Assembly (NCBI GenBank): GCA_003242495.1
Contig: QGUO01000267.1
Location: forward strand, 1 to 5,506
From: Pseudomonadota bacterium
GTDB taxonomy: Bacteria; Pseudomonadota; Gammaproteobacteria; Steroidobacterales; Steroidobacteraceae
Direction: 5' to 3'
DNA: 5,506 nt
Position 1 is the first letter of the stretch. Each line of letters opens with the position of its first letter. The notes under the pieces are model-generated. The model did not search any database. It was not told the DNA's origin and saw nothing but the letters and a program-made list of their open reading frames with translations. Positions 1 to 5,506 of the stretch are shown piece after piece. The position numbers were made by a program, and so were the translations under genes.

Positions 1-429
1 CCCGAGGCTCGCGCGCTGCGTGAGCGGTTCCTGCGCCCGCAGCCACGCGTGGCCCTGGGGCGCATGCTGCGTCCCCTGGCGAGCGCTGCCATGGACATCT
101 CCGACGGGCTGCTCGCCGATCTCGACAAGCTGTGCGCCGCCAGCGGCTGCGGCGCGGAGCTGGATCTCGATGCGCTGCCGGCTTCGGCCGCCATGCAGGC
201 GCTGTTCGCACCGCAGACCTGCCTGGACTTCGCGCTCGCTGGCGGCGAAGACTTCGAGCTGCTGTTCACGGTACCCGAGCAATTCGAGGCGGCGCTGCTC
301 GCGCAGGCTGGCACGGCGCCCGGCTGCACCCGCATCGGCCGCATGATCGAGGGCGCCGGCGTGCGTTGCTGGCAGGGAGGGCGCCGCGTCGAGATCGCGC
401 AGCGCGGCTACGTGCATTTCGCCTCATGA
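1..429 (+). CDS. thiL: Thiamine-monophosphate kinase, C-terminal part (5' end outside window)
   Basis: ThiL phosphorylates thiamine monophosphate with ATP to give thiamine diphosphate, in the cytoplasm. The reading frame is open from the left edge, leaving 142 residues before TGA at 427-429. The visible part contains the family signature AMDISDGLLADL (positions about 88-123) and AGGEDFELLFTVPE (about 238-279), typical of the C-terminal half of the ThiL/PurM-like ATP-binding fold. The ATG at 49 is not the start: the frame upstream of it encodes RERFLRPQPRVALGRML, which resembles the normal ThiL interdomain linker. A full ThiL is roughly 320 residues, so over half is missing through the window edge, not through mutation. 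The stop overlaps the pgpA start by 4 nt (ATGA), implying co-transcription and translational coupling. ThiL's product is the cofactor of DXS, encoded in this window on the other strand. Confidence 0.95.
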   Translation, partial: PEARALRERFLRPQPRVALGRMLRPLASAAMDISDGLLADLDKLCAASGCGAELDLDALPASAAMQALFAPQTCLDFALAGGEDFELLFTVPEQFEAALLAQAGTAPGCTRIGRMIEGAGVRCWQGGRRVEIAQRGYVHFAS

Positions 430-926
430 GCCGCTTCCGGAGATGGTCGGCCGATCCGGCCGTCGTGCTGCGCGATCCGATTCATCTGGTGGCCTTCGGC
501 TTCGGCGCCGGACTGGCGCCGATCGCGCCGGGCACGGCGGGCACGGTCATCGCCGTGCCGCTCGTCCTGTGGGTCATGCAGTTTGGCTGGTGGGTGCACC
601 TGGCGTGCGCGGCGGCTGCGTGCGTGCTCGGCATCTATGTCTGCGGCGAGAGCGCGCGCCGTCTAGGCGTGCACGATCATCCCGGAATCGTGTGGGACGA
701 AATCACCGGCTATGCCGTGACCATGTTGGCAGTCTCGTCGACCCGGCCCGACTGGTGGCTGCTGCTCGGCGGATTCGTGCTGTTTCGGGTGTTCGACATC
801 GCCAAGCCCTGGCCGATCCGCGAGGCCGATCACAGTCTCTCCGGCGGGCTCGGAATTATGCTGGACGACGTTATTGCCGGCATCATGGCCGGGCTGGTCC
901 TGGCGGGCGTCGATCGCCTAATCTGA
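426..926 (+). CDS. pgpA: Phosphatidylglycerophosphatase A
   Basis: This 166-residue inner-membrane protein should dephosphorylate phosphatidylglycerophosphate to phosphatidylglycerol, the last step of PG synthesis. Family motifs are GFGAGLAPIAPGTAGT (residues 25-40), DHPGIVWDEITGY (84-96), FRVFDIAKPWP (120-130) and GLGIMLDDVIAGI (141-153). The acidic residues D84, D91, E92, D124, D147 and D148 are those expected in a Mg-dependent PgpA. Hydrophobic stretches near 18-51, 55-73, 93-122 and 143-161 suit a small multi-pass membrane protein. Length is close to E. coli PgpA (about 170). The ATG at 426 is chosen because it forms the ATGA overlap with the thiL stop and leaves the usual short N-terminus before the first motif. 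No clear Shine-Dalgarno precedes it, which fits coupling to thiL translation. A longer open frame extends upstream within thiL, but that extension is arginine-rich and unlike PgpA. The thiL-pgpA pair is common in Proteobacteria. Confidence 0.95.
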   Translation: MSRFRRWSADPAVVLRDPIHLVAFGFGAGLAPIAPGTAGTVIAVPLVLWVMQFGWWVHLACAAAACVLGIYVCGESARRLGVHDHPGIVWDEITGYAVTMLAVSSTRPDWWLLLGGFVLFRVFDIAKPWPIREADHSLSGGLGIMLDDVIAGIMAGLVLAGVDRLI

Positions 927-954
927 CATTCCCTCGAGGTCGGCGCTGCCGAGA

Positions 955-2292
955 ATGGCCGAAGAAGTGGTGAATCCCTCACTCGTGAAACATCCTCCGA
1001 GCGGTCCGACCATCCAGCGTGGCAGCCCCCGCGAGCAGCGCATCCCCGAGAAAATCGGCAAGTACGTGATCGTCAAGGAAGTCGGTCGCGGCAGCACCGG
1101 GGTGGTGTATCTCTCGCACGACCCGTACTACCGGCGCGATGTCGCCATCAAGATGTACAACCTCGAGTCGGGCGACGAGGAGCGCGCGCGCGTCACCCGC
1201 AAGATGTTCCTGTCCGAGGCGCACATGGTCGGCATGCTGCAGCACCCGAACATCCTGCCGATCTTCGACGCCGGCGAGGAGGATGGACGCTATTACATCG
1301 TCACCGAGCACGTGCATGGCGCACGCACGCTGTCGGCCTACTGCAAGCCGGACAACCTGCTGCCCATCGATGACGTGGTGGAGATCATGTACAAGTGCGC
1401 CAAGGCGCTGCATTACGCGCACAGCCGCGGCGTGATCCACCGCGACATCAAGCCCTCGAACATCATGCTCACGCAGGCGAACGACGTGCGCATCATCGAT
1501 TTCGGGATCGCGCTGGTGGCCGATTCGGAGATCTCGCGCATCGAGGGCATCGCCGGCAGCCCCTCCTACATGTCGCCCGAGCAGGTGCAGTCGCTCGAGA
1601 TCACCAACCGCTCGGACCTGTACTCGCTGGGTGCGGTGATGTACGAGCTGCTCACCGGATTCCGGCCGTTTCGCGGCGGCAATCTGTCGAAGCTCCTGCA
1701 CCAGATCGTCTATGCCACCGCGCAGCCCATCCATGCGCTGCGCCCGGAGATTCCGGAGGTGCTGGAGGACACGGTGGCCAAGGCCTTGCAGAAGGACCCG
1801 GCGAAGCGCTATCGCAACGGGCTCGAGCTCGCCGCCGACCTCACGCGTGTGCACCAGACCCTGCGCGAGGGCGCCATGAAGATCGATCGCCAGGAGCAGT
1901 TCTCGATCCTGCGCACGCTGAAGTTCTTCCACGACTTCTCGCAGGCCGAGATTCTCGAGGTGCTGCGCGCCAGCGCCTGGCAGGAATACGAGAGCGGCGA
2001 GGAAATCGTCAAGGAGGGCGAAATGGACGACCGCTTCTACGTGATCGTGAGCGGCCGGGTCGCCGTGATGCGCAACCAGGAAACCGTCGGCGAGCTCGAG
2101 GCCGGCGACTGCTTCGGCGAGACGAGCTACGTGCGCGGCGCCAAGCGCCTCGCCACCATCAAGGCGCTCAGCAACGTGACGCTGATGAAAGTGAGCTCCA
2201 CGCTGCTCGAGCAGTCCTCGGCCGCCTGTCAGCTGCGCTTCAACAAGGTGTTCCTGCGCAGCCTCATCAGCCGCCTGCAGAATCCTTCGTAG
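955..2292 (+). CDS. Soluble Ser/Thr protein kinase with C-terminal cyclic-nucleotide-binding-type domain
   Basis: A 445-residue Hanks-type kinase. The kinase domain spans about residues 37-300: glycine loop GRGSTGVVY (44-52), VAIK lysine K66, helix-C glutamate E88, catalytic loop HRDIKPSN (162-169), DFG at 182-184, SPSYMSPEQ (202-210), D221 in the F-helix region and R285 near the end. All catalytic residues are present and it is an RD kinase, so activation-loop phosphorylation is plausible. After a short linker, residues about 320-440 resemble a cyclic-nucleotide-binding domain: FHDFSQAEILEVL, GEEIVKEGEMDDRFYVIVSG, then GDCFGE (384-389) and RLAT (398-401), with the eight-residue spacing from E389 to R398 seen in protein kinase A cassettes. 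No transmembrane segment, signal peptide or PASTA repeat is visible. ATG 955 is the first start; a GAGG lies about 15 nt upstream, rather far, so GTG at 967 or 970 is possible without affecting the domains. It lies 28 nt after pgpA, probably in the same transcript. Ligand and substrates are unknown. Confidence 0.93.
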   Translation: MAEEVVNPSLVKHPPSGPTIQRGSPREQRIPEKIGKYVIVKEVGRGSTGVVYLSHDPYYRRDVAIKMYNLESGDEERARVTRKMFLSEAHMVGMLQHPNILPIFDAGEEDGRYYIVTEHVHGARTLSAYCKPDNLLPIDDVVEIMYKCAKALHYAHSRGVIHRDIKPSNIMLTQANDVRIIDFGIALVADSEISRIEGIAGSPSYMSPEQVQSLEITNRSDLYSLGAVMYELLTGFRPFRGGNLSKLLHQIVYATAQPIHALRPEIPEVLEDTVAKALQKDPAKRYRNGLELAADLTRVHQTLREGAMKIDRQEQFSILRTLKFFHDFSQAEILEVLRASAWQEYESGEEIVKEGEMDDRFYVIVSGRVAVMRNQETVGELEAGDCFGETSYVRGAKRLATIKALSNVTLMKVSSTLLEQSSAACQLRFNKVFLRSLISRLQNPS

Positions 2293-2307
2293 CAGCGCCG
2301 GACGATG

Positions 2308-2334
2308 CGCCGCGCACCGGTGGGTTACGCGGCG
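2308..2334. terminator. Candidate convergent hairpin between kinase and folE2
   Basis: A perfect 7-bp inverted repeat, CGCCGCG at 2308-2314 and CGCGGCG at 2328-2334, encloses a 13-nt loop holding the palindrome CACCGGTG (2315-2322). It lies in the 32-nt gap between two convergent genes and runs into the last codons and stop of folE2. The position suits a bidirectional terminator, but neither side has a T-run, so rho-independent activity is unproven and the repeat could be chance in such GC-rich DNA. Confidence 0.3.
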
Positions 2335-3140
2335 TCCTTGTCCTTCTCGATGAGCGCGTAGGCGGAGTGATTGTGAATGGACTCGAAGTTCTCCGATTCC
2401 ACCACGTAGGCGCGCACTCGCGGCTCCTGGTTCAGGCGCACCGCGATGTCGCGCACCATGTCCTCGACGAACTTCGGGTTGTCGTAGGCGCGCTCGGTCA
2501 CGTACTTCTCGTCAGGACGCTTGAGGATGCCGTAGACCTCGCAGGAGGCCTCCTGCTCGGCGATGTCGATCAGCTCCTCGAGCCACATGTGCCCCTCGAC
2601 GCGCGCCTTGATGGTGATGTGCGAGCGCTGGTTGTGGGCGCCGTAATCGGAGATGCGCTTCGAGCACGGGCACAGGCTGGTGGCGGCGACGACCACTTTG
2701 AGCCACAGCTCCGTCTTGCCGTGATGCAGCTCCCCGATCAGCGAGGCCTGGTAGTCCATCAGGCTCTCCACGCCGGAAACCGGCGCCTTCTTCATGATGA
2801 AGTAGGGGAAGCTCATCTCGATGTGGCCGGATTCGGCATCGAGCTTCTCGGTCATCTCCACCAGGATGTCGCGGAACGATTCCACGGAGATCTCACGCTC
2901 GTTGCGGTGCAGGACCTCGACGAAGCGCGACATGTGCGTGCCCTTGAAGTTGTGCGGCAGGGCGACGTACATGTTGAAATTGGCGATGGTGTGCTGTTCG
3001 CCCGCGGAACGATCCTTGACCCGCACGGGGTGGTAGATGTCCTTGATCCCGACCTTGTTGATCGGGATGCGGCGCGAGTCGGCGCGGCTCTGCACATCCT
3101 CGATCGGCAGGGCAGCAGGCTTGGGGGCGGTGGAAACCAT
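2325..3140 (-). CDS. folE2: GTP cyclohydrolase FolE2 (type IB, GCYH-IB/MptA family)
   Basis: FolE2 converts GTP to 7,8-dihydroneopterin triphosphate and formate, the entry to tetrahydrofolate and, in many bacteria, to queuosine precursors. The 271-residue protein is of normal length for the family and begins with the characteristic DVQSRADSRRIPINKVGIK (residues 15-33). The signature region is SLCPCSKRISDYGAHNQRSH (155-174). C157, H169, E211 and H256 (in ESIHNHSAY) fall where I expect the metal-binding residues of characterised type IB enzymes, and C159 is also kept. The family is known for working with metals other than zinc and is zinc-limitation-induced (Zur-controlled) in some bacteria; I see no recognisable Zur box upstream, so it may be the ordinary housekeeping enzyme here, though a standard folE elsewhere cannot be excluded. 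ATG at 3138-3140 is preceded by CCGAGA only 1-2 nt away, a poor ribosome site. It is downstream of dxs on the same strand, 246 nt away, and converges on the kinase gene. Confidence 0.95.
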   Translation of the reverse strand: MVSTAPKPAALPIEDVQSRADSRRIPINKVGIKDIYHPVRVKDRSAGEQHTIANFNMYVALPHNFKGTHMSRFVEVLHRNEREISVESFRDILVEMTEKLDAESGHIEMSFPYFIMKKAPVSGVESLMDYQASLIGELHHGKTELWLKVVVAATSLCPCSKRISDYGAHNQRSHITIKARVEGHMWLEELIDIAEQEASCEVYGILKRPDEKYVTERAYDNPKFVEDMVRDIAVRLNQEPRVRAYVVESENFESIHNHSAYALIEKDKDAA

Positions 3141-3386
3141 TCTCGGGTCTCGGCGTAGTTGGGGGTCAAATGGGCGGCTTGCGCCAGGGAAATGCGTACG
3201 ATGGAGTATAAATCAAGGGCGCGGCCCGTGACCGCGTCGTGGGGAGATGACCATATTCCCGGACGCTTGCACAGGCCGGACCCTCCGTGACGCGTTCCGG
3301 CGCCGGCGCGCGCGGCTCATCGCCCGCGCGTGGGCCCGGGGACGATCGTTCCGCGCGCGGCGCGCGGCCCTGAAATCACCGACATT
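3141..3386. other. Intergenic spacer between dxs and folE2, rich in inverted repeats
   Basis: This 246-nt stretch holds no credible gene: the open frames crossing it are arginine-rich shadows. The folE2-proximal half (3141-3246) carries the possible -10 element. The dxs-proximal half is extremely GC-rich and contains a run of self-complementary segments: CCGGCGCCGG at 3297-3306, a 7-bp stem CGCGCGG/CCGCGCG at 3309-3330, GGGCCC at 3332-3337, ACGATCGT at 3342-3349 and CCGCGCGC-G-GCGCGCGG at 3351-3367. On the dxs transcript these lie just after the stop codon, where a terminator or 3'-end-stabilising structure would be expected. None is followed by a T-run. I recognise no tRNA, riboswitch or known operator. 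Confidence 0.6.
3205..3210 (-). promoter_or_regulatory. Possible -10 element for folE2
   Basis: Read on the minus strand this is TATACT, a 5/6 match to TATAAT inside the only AT-rich patch (about 3205-3214) of the dxs-folE2 spacer. It would give a leader of about 58 nt before the folE2 ATG. The hexamer 17 nt upstream (GGTCAC on the minus strand, 3228-3233) is a poor -35, and no extended -10 TG is present. Position and local composition are the main support; the same patch read on the plus strand gives TATAAA, but no gene there needs it. Confidence 0.3.
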
Positions 3387-3391
3387 TCAGG
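3369..3391. repeat. Perfect 8-bp inverted repeat overlapping the dxs stop codon
   Basis: CCTGAAAT at 3369-3376 and ATTTCAGG at 3384-3391 are exact reverse complements separated by 7 nt (CACCGAC). The right arm contains the dxs stop codon (3387-3389). It stands out because its arms hold A/T bases amid nearly pure GC, so composition alone explains it less well than the neighbouring CG palindromes. It could form an RNA hairpin at the end of dxs mRNA or be a dimeric protein-binding site. It lacks a following T-run, so it is not a standard intrinsic terminator. Confidence 0.6.
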
Positions 3392-5273
3392 AGGCTGCGG
3401 CGCGGGCCGGCATGCGCCACCAGCGCGCGATGGCCGCCTCGATCGAGGCGGCGTCGAGGCCGGCGGCCGCCAGGCAGTCCTCGCGCGAGCCATGCTCGAT
3501 GAATCGGTCGGGAATGCCCAGATGCAGAATGGGCATGAGCTGCCCGCTGGCCGCGAGGCACTCGGCGATGGCGCTGCCGGCGCCCCCGGCCACCACGTTC
3601 TCCTCGACGGTCGCGAAGGCGCGGTGCGTGGCCGCCAGGCGCAATACCAGCTCCTCGTCGAGCGGCTTGACGAAGCGCAGGTTCACCAGCGTGGCGTCCA
3701 GCGCCGCGGCAATGGGCGCGCATACCGGCACCATGGCGCCTACCGCCAGGATGGCGAGGCCGCTGCGGCCCTCGCGGCGTATCTCCGCTTTCCCGAGCGG
3801 CAGCGCCTGCATGGTCTTCTCCAGGGCCACCCCCGGTCCCTGGCCGCGCGGGTAGCGCACCGCGGCCGGCCGCTCGAGCTGCACGGCCGTGTAGAGCATC
3901 TGCCGACATTCGTTCTCGTCGGCGGGCGCCATGATCACCATGTTGGGGATGCAGCGCAGATAGGACAGATCGTAGCTGCCCTGGTGGGTGGCGCCGTCGC
4001 CCCCCACCAGGCCGGCGCGGTCGATCGCAAACGTGACCGGCAGGTTCTGCAGCGCCACGTCATGGACCAGCTGGTCGTAGGCGCGTTGCAGGAAGGTCGA
4101 GTAGATCGCCACCACCGGCCGTGCGCCCTCGCAGGCGAGACCGGCCGCGAAGGTCACGGCGTGCTGCTCGGCGATGGCCACGTCGAAGTAGCGATCGGGG
4201 AAGCGCTTGGAGAACTCCACCAGCCCGGAGCCTTCGCGCATCGCGGGGGTGATGCCCAGAATGCGCGGATCGAGCTCGGCCATGTCGCACAGCCACTGGC
4301 CGAAGACCTGCGAGTAGGTCGGCCCGCTCGCCTTCTCCTTGAAGATCACGCCGCTCTTCGGATCGAAGGGGCCCGGCCCGTGCCATTTGATGGGATCGGC
4401 CTCGGCGGGTGGATAGCCCTTGCCCTTGCGCGTGATGACATGCAGGAACTGCGGCCCCTTCAGATCGCGCAAGTTGCGCAGGGTGGGGATCAGGGCGCCG
4501 AGATCGTGGCCATCGACGGGCCCGATGTAATTGAAGCCCATCTCCTCGAAGATGGTCCCCGGGAGCACCATGCCCTTGACGTGCTCCTCCGAGCGCCGGG
4601 CGAGCTCCCACACCGGGGGCACGCGTCGCAGCAGTTTCTTGCCGCCCTCGCGCAGTCCGGCATACAGCTTGCCGGAGAGCACCCGCGCGAAGTAGTTGGA
4701 GAATGCCCCGACGTTCTCCGAGATCGACATGTCGTTGTCGTTGAGGATGACCAGGAGGTCGATGTCGAGGCTGCCCGCATGGTTCAGCGCCTCGAACGCC
4801 ATGCCCGCGCTCATGGCGCCGTCGCCGATCACCGCCACGGCGCGCCGCGGCGTGCCCGCGCGGGTGGCGGCGATCGCCATGCCCATCGCGGCGCTGATCG
4901 AGGTGCTCGAATGGCCCACGCCGAAGGTGTCGTAGGGACTCTCGGCGCGCGTCGGGAACGGCGCCAGCCCGTCCTTGAGCTTGATGGTGCGCAGGCGCTC
5001 GCGCCGGCCGGTGAGCACCTTGTGAGGATAGGCCTGGTGGCCCACGTCCCACACGAGCCGGTCGTGCGGCGTGTCGAAGACATAGTGCAGGGCGACCGCG
5101 AGCTCCACCGCGCCGAGTCCGGCCGCGAAGTGCCCGCCCATCTGGCTGACGGTTTCGATCAGGTACTGACGCAGCTCCGCCGCCACCTGCTCGAGCTGGT
5201 TGGGTGCCAGCGCCCGCAGGTCTGCCGGCGAATCGATGGTCTCGAGCAGCGGATAGGAAGTACGGGCGCTCAT
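3387..5273 (-). CDS. dxs: 1-deoxy-D-xylulose-5-phosphate synthase
   Basis: DXS condenses pyruvate with glyceraldehyde 3-phosphate, using thiamine diphosphate and Mg, to make DXP for the MEP isoprenoid pathway and for thiazole and, in many Proteobacteria, pyridoxal phosphate. The 628-residue protein is full length (E. coli about 620). Visible motifs: GGHFAAGLG with H48, WDVGHQAYPHKVLTGRR (75-91, H79), GVGHSSTSISAAMG (118-131), the cofactor/Mg motif GDGAMSAG (150-157) to NDN (178-180), IGPVDGHD (250-257), IAEQHAVTFAAGLA with E370 (367-380), R398 in TFLQRAYDQ, DRAGLVGGDGATHQGSYD (418-435) with D426 and H430, and RYPRG (473-477). The order is N-terminal ThDP-binding, pyrimidine-binding and transketolase C-terminal domains. 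ATG at 5271-5273 is the furthest upstream start, since an in-frame TAA lies 15 nt before it, and SYPLLETIDSPADLR right after is the usual DXS N-terminus. No purine-rich ribosome site precedes it. It follows ispA after 29 nt, so the two are probably one operon. Confidence 0.98.
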   Translation of the reverse strand: MSARTSYPLLETIDSPADLRALAPNQLEQVAAELRQYLIETVSQMGGHFAAGLGAVELAVALHYVFDTPHDRLVWDVGHQAYPHKVLTGRRERLRTIKLKDGLAPFPTRAESPYDTFGVGHSSTSISAAMGMAIAATRAGTPRRAVAVIGDGAMSAGMAFEALNHAGSLDIDLLVILNDNDMSISENVGAFSNYFARVLSGKLYAGLREGGKKLLRRVPPVWELARRSEEHVKGMVLPGTIFEEMGFNYIGPVDGHDLGALIPTLRNLRDLKGPQFLHVITRKGKGYPPAEADPIKWHGPGPFDPKSGVIFKEKASGPTYSQVFGQWLCDMAELDPRILGITPAMREGSGLVEFSKRFPDRYFDVAIAEQHAVTFAAGLACEGARPVVAIYSTFLQRAYDQLVHDVALQNLPVTFAIDRAGLVGGDGATHQGSYDLSYLRCIPNMVIMAPADENECRQMLYTAVQLERPAAVRYPRGQGPGVALEKTMQALPLGKAEIRREGRSGLAILAVGAMVPVCAPIAAALDATLVNLRFVKPLDEELVLRLAATHRAFATVEENVVAGGAGSAIAECLAASGQLMPILHLGIPDRFIEHGSREDCLAAAGLDAASIEAAIARWWRMPARAAAS

Positions 5274-5302
5274 CGCGCAGGGAGTTTACTCGATGTTCCG
5301 GC

Positions 5303-5506
5303 TCAGTGTCGGCGCAATACCAGCCAGTCGGACAACGCGGCCAGCGGGGACGCGGCGTCCCCCAGCACGGCGAGCGCTTCGAGCGCGCCCCGGTGCAGCT
5401 CGCGCATGCGGCGGCGCGCCGGTTCGATGCCGACCACGGCGGGGTAGGTGGGCTTGTCGTGGGCTCGATCGGCGCCCGTCGGTTTGCCGAGCAGCTCGGC
5501 ATCGCC
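5303..5506 (-). CDS. ispA: Farnesyl/polyprenyl diphosphate synthase, C-terminal end (5' end outside window)
   Basis: The last 67 codons of a short-chain trans-prenyltransferase enter from the right edge on the minus strand and end at TGA (5303-5305). The key stretch is LLGKPTGADRAHDKPTYPAVVG (residues 5-26 of the visible part, given here as LLGKPTGAD then DKPTYPAVVG), the conserved GK-x-GxD-xxxxKxTYP-xxxG segment of IspA-type enzymes, followed by the helix EPARRRMRELHRGALEAL and a short tail ending LVLRRH. The two Asp-rich substrate motifs are upstream, beyond the window. IspA joins IPP and DMAPP to make geranyl and farnesyl diphosphate in the cytoplasm. Its neighbour dxs, 29 nt downstream, supplies the pathway's first intermediate; xseB-ispA-dxs is a common proteobacterial order. 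Short-chain specificity is inferred from this context because the chain-length determinants are not visible. Confidence 0.9.
   Translation of the reverse strand, partial: GDAELLGKPTGADRAHDKPTYPAVVGIEPARRRMRELHRGALEALAVLGDAASPLAALSDWLVLRRH

Noticed and set aside
49..429. ATG at 49 as the thiL start
   Set aside because: The frame is open to the window edge and the upstream residues fit the internal ThiL linker, so the gene is cut by the window.
979..1932. 317-codon minus-strand open frame antisense to the kinase
   Set aside because: Leu/Val/His/Arg-rich shadow of the kinase with no family resemblance.
1395..3158. 587-codon plus-strand open frame running from the kinase through folE2
   Set aside because: It is out of frame with the kinase and antisense to folE2, both of which have intact conserved motifs; its composition is arginine-rich and featureless.
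3207..3212. TATAAA on the plus strand as a rightward promoter element
   Set aside because: No rightward gene follows and no -35 match is present at proper spacing; the patch is more sensibly read for folE2 on the minus strand.
3141..3246. Riboswitch or tRNA in the folE2 leader
   Set aside because: I could not find a cloverleaf or any conserved riboswitch core; the likely leader is short.
3247..3855. Plus-strand open frame starting in the dxs-folE2 spacer
   Set aside because: Most of it is antisense to dxs, it is Arg/Ala/Ser-rich, and no ribosome site or family motif supports it.
3330..5447. 705-codon open frame on the plus strand antisense to dxs
   Set aside because: It mirrors dxs, has an Arg/His/Gly-rich composition with no recognisable motif, and dxs on the other strand is unmistakable. 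Long antisense frames are expected in high-GC DNA.
4060..5502. 480-codon minus-strand open frame across ispA and dxs
   Set aside because: It is a shifted frame of dxs and ispA; conserved residues of both enzymes appear only in the other frames, so it is neither a fusion nor a frameshifted gene.

Overview
This is a high-GC (about two-thirds G+C by eye) bacterial chromosomal segment with densely packed housekeeping genes. The gene content and the ispA-dxs-folE2 order point to Pseudomonadota, most likely a beta- or gammaproteobacterium; this is inferred from family resemblance and remembered gene order, not from a search. I see no tRNA, rRNA, insertion sequence, CRISPR array or phage gene.

Layout. 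Positions 1-2292 read rightward: the 3' part of thiL (thiamine-monophosphate kinase), pgpA (phosphatidylglycerophosphatase A) overlapping it by 4 nt, and, after 28 nt, a gene for a soluble Ser/Thr protein kinase fused to a C-terminal cyclic-nucleotide-binding-type domain. Positions 2325-5506 read leftward: the 3' end of ispA (polyprenyl/farnesyl diphosphate synthase) enters at the right edge, then complete dxs (1-deoxyxylulose-5-phosphate synthase), a 246-nt GC-rich spacer full of inverted repeats, and folE2 (type IB GTP cyclohydrolase). The two blocks converge, with only 32 nt between the kinase and folE2 stop codons.

How the genes relate. ispA and dxs serve isoprenoid synthesis. DXS needs thiamine diphosphate, the product of ThiL, and its product DXP also feeds thiamine thiazole and pyridoxal phosphate synthesis in many bacteria. 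FolE2 starts folate and other pterin/deazaguanine pathways from GTP. PgpA completes phosphatidylglycerol synthesis. These are familiar genes in familiar company.

The unusual member is the kinase. It has all the residues of an active eukaryotic-like kinase, no membrane anchor, and a C-terminal sensor-type domain that keeps the FGE...R spacing of a cyclic-nucleotide phosphate-binding cassette but has a divergent stretch between. It is the best candidate here for undescribed biology. I found no convincing evidence of a wholly new multi-gene system.
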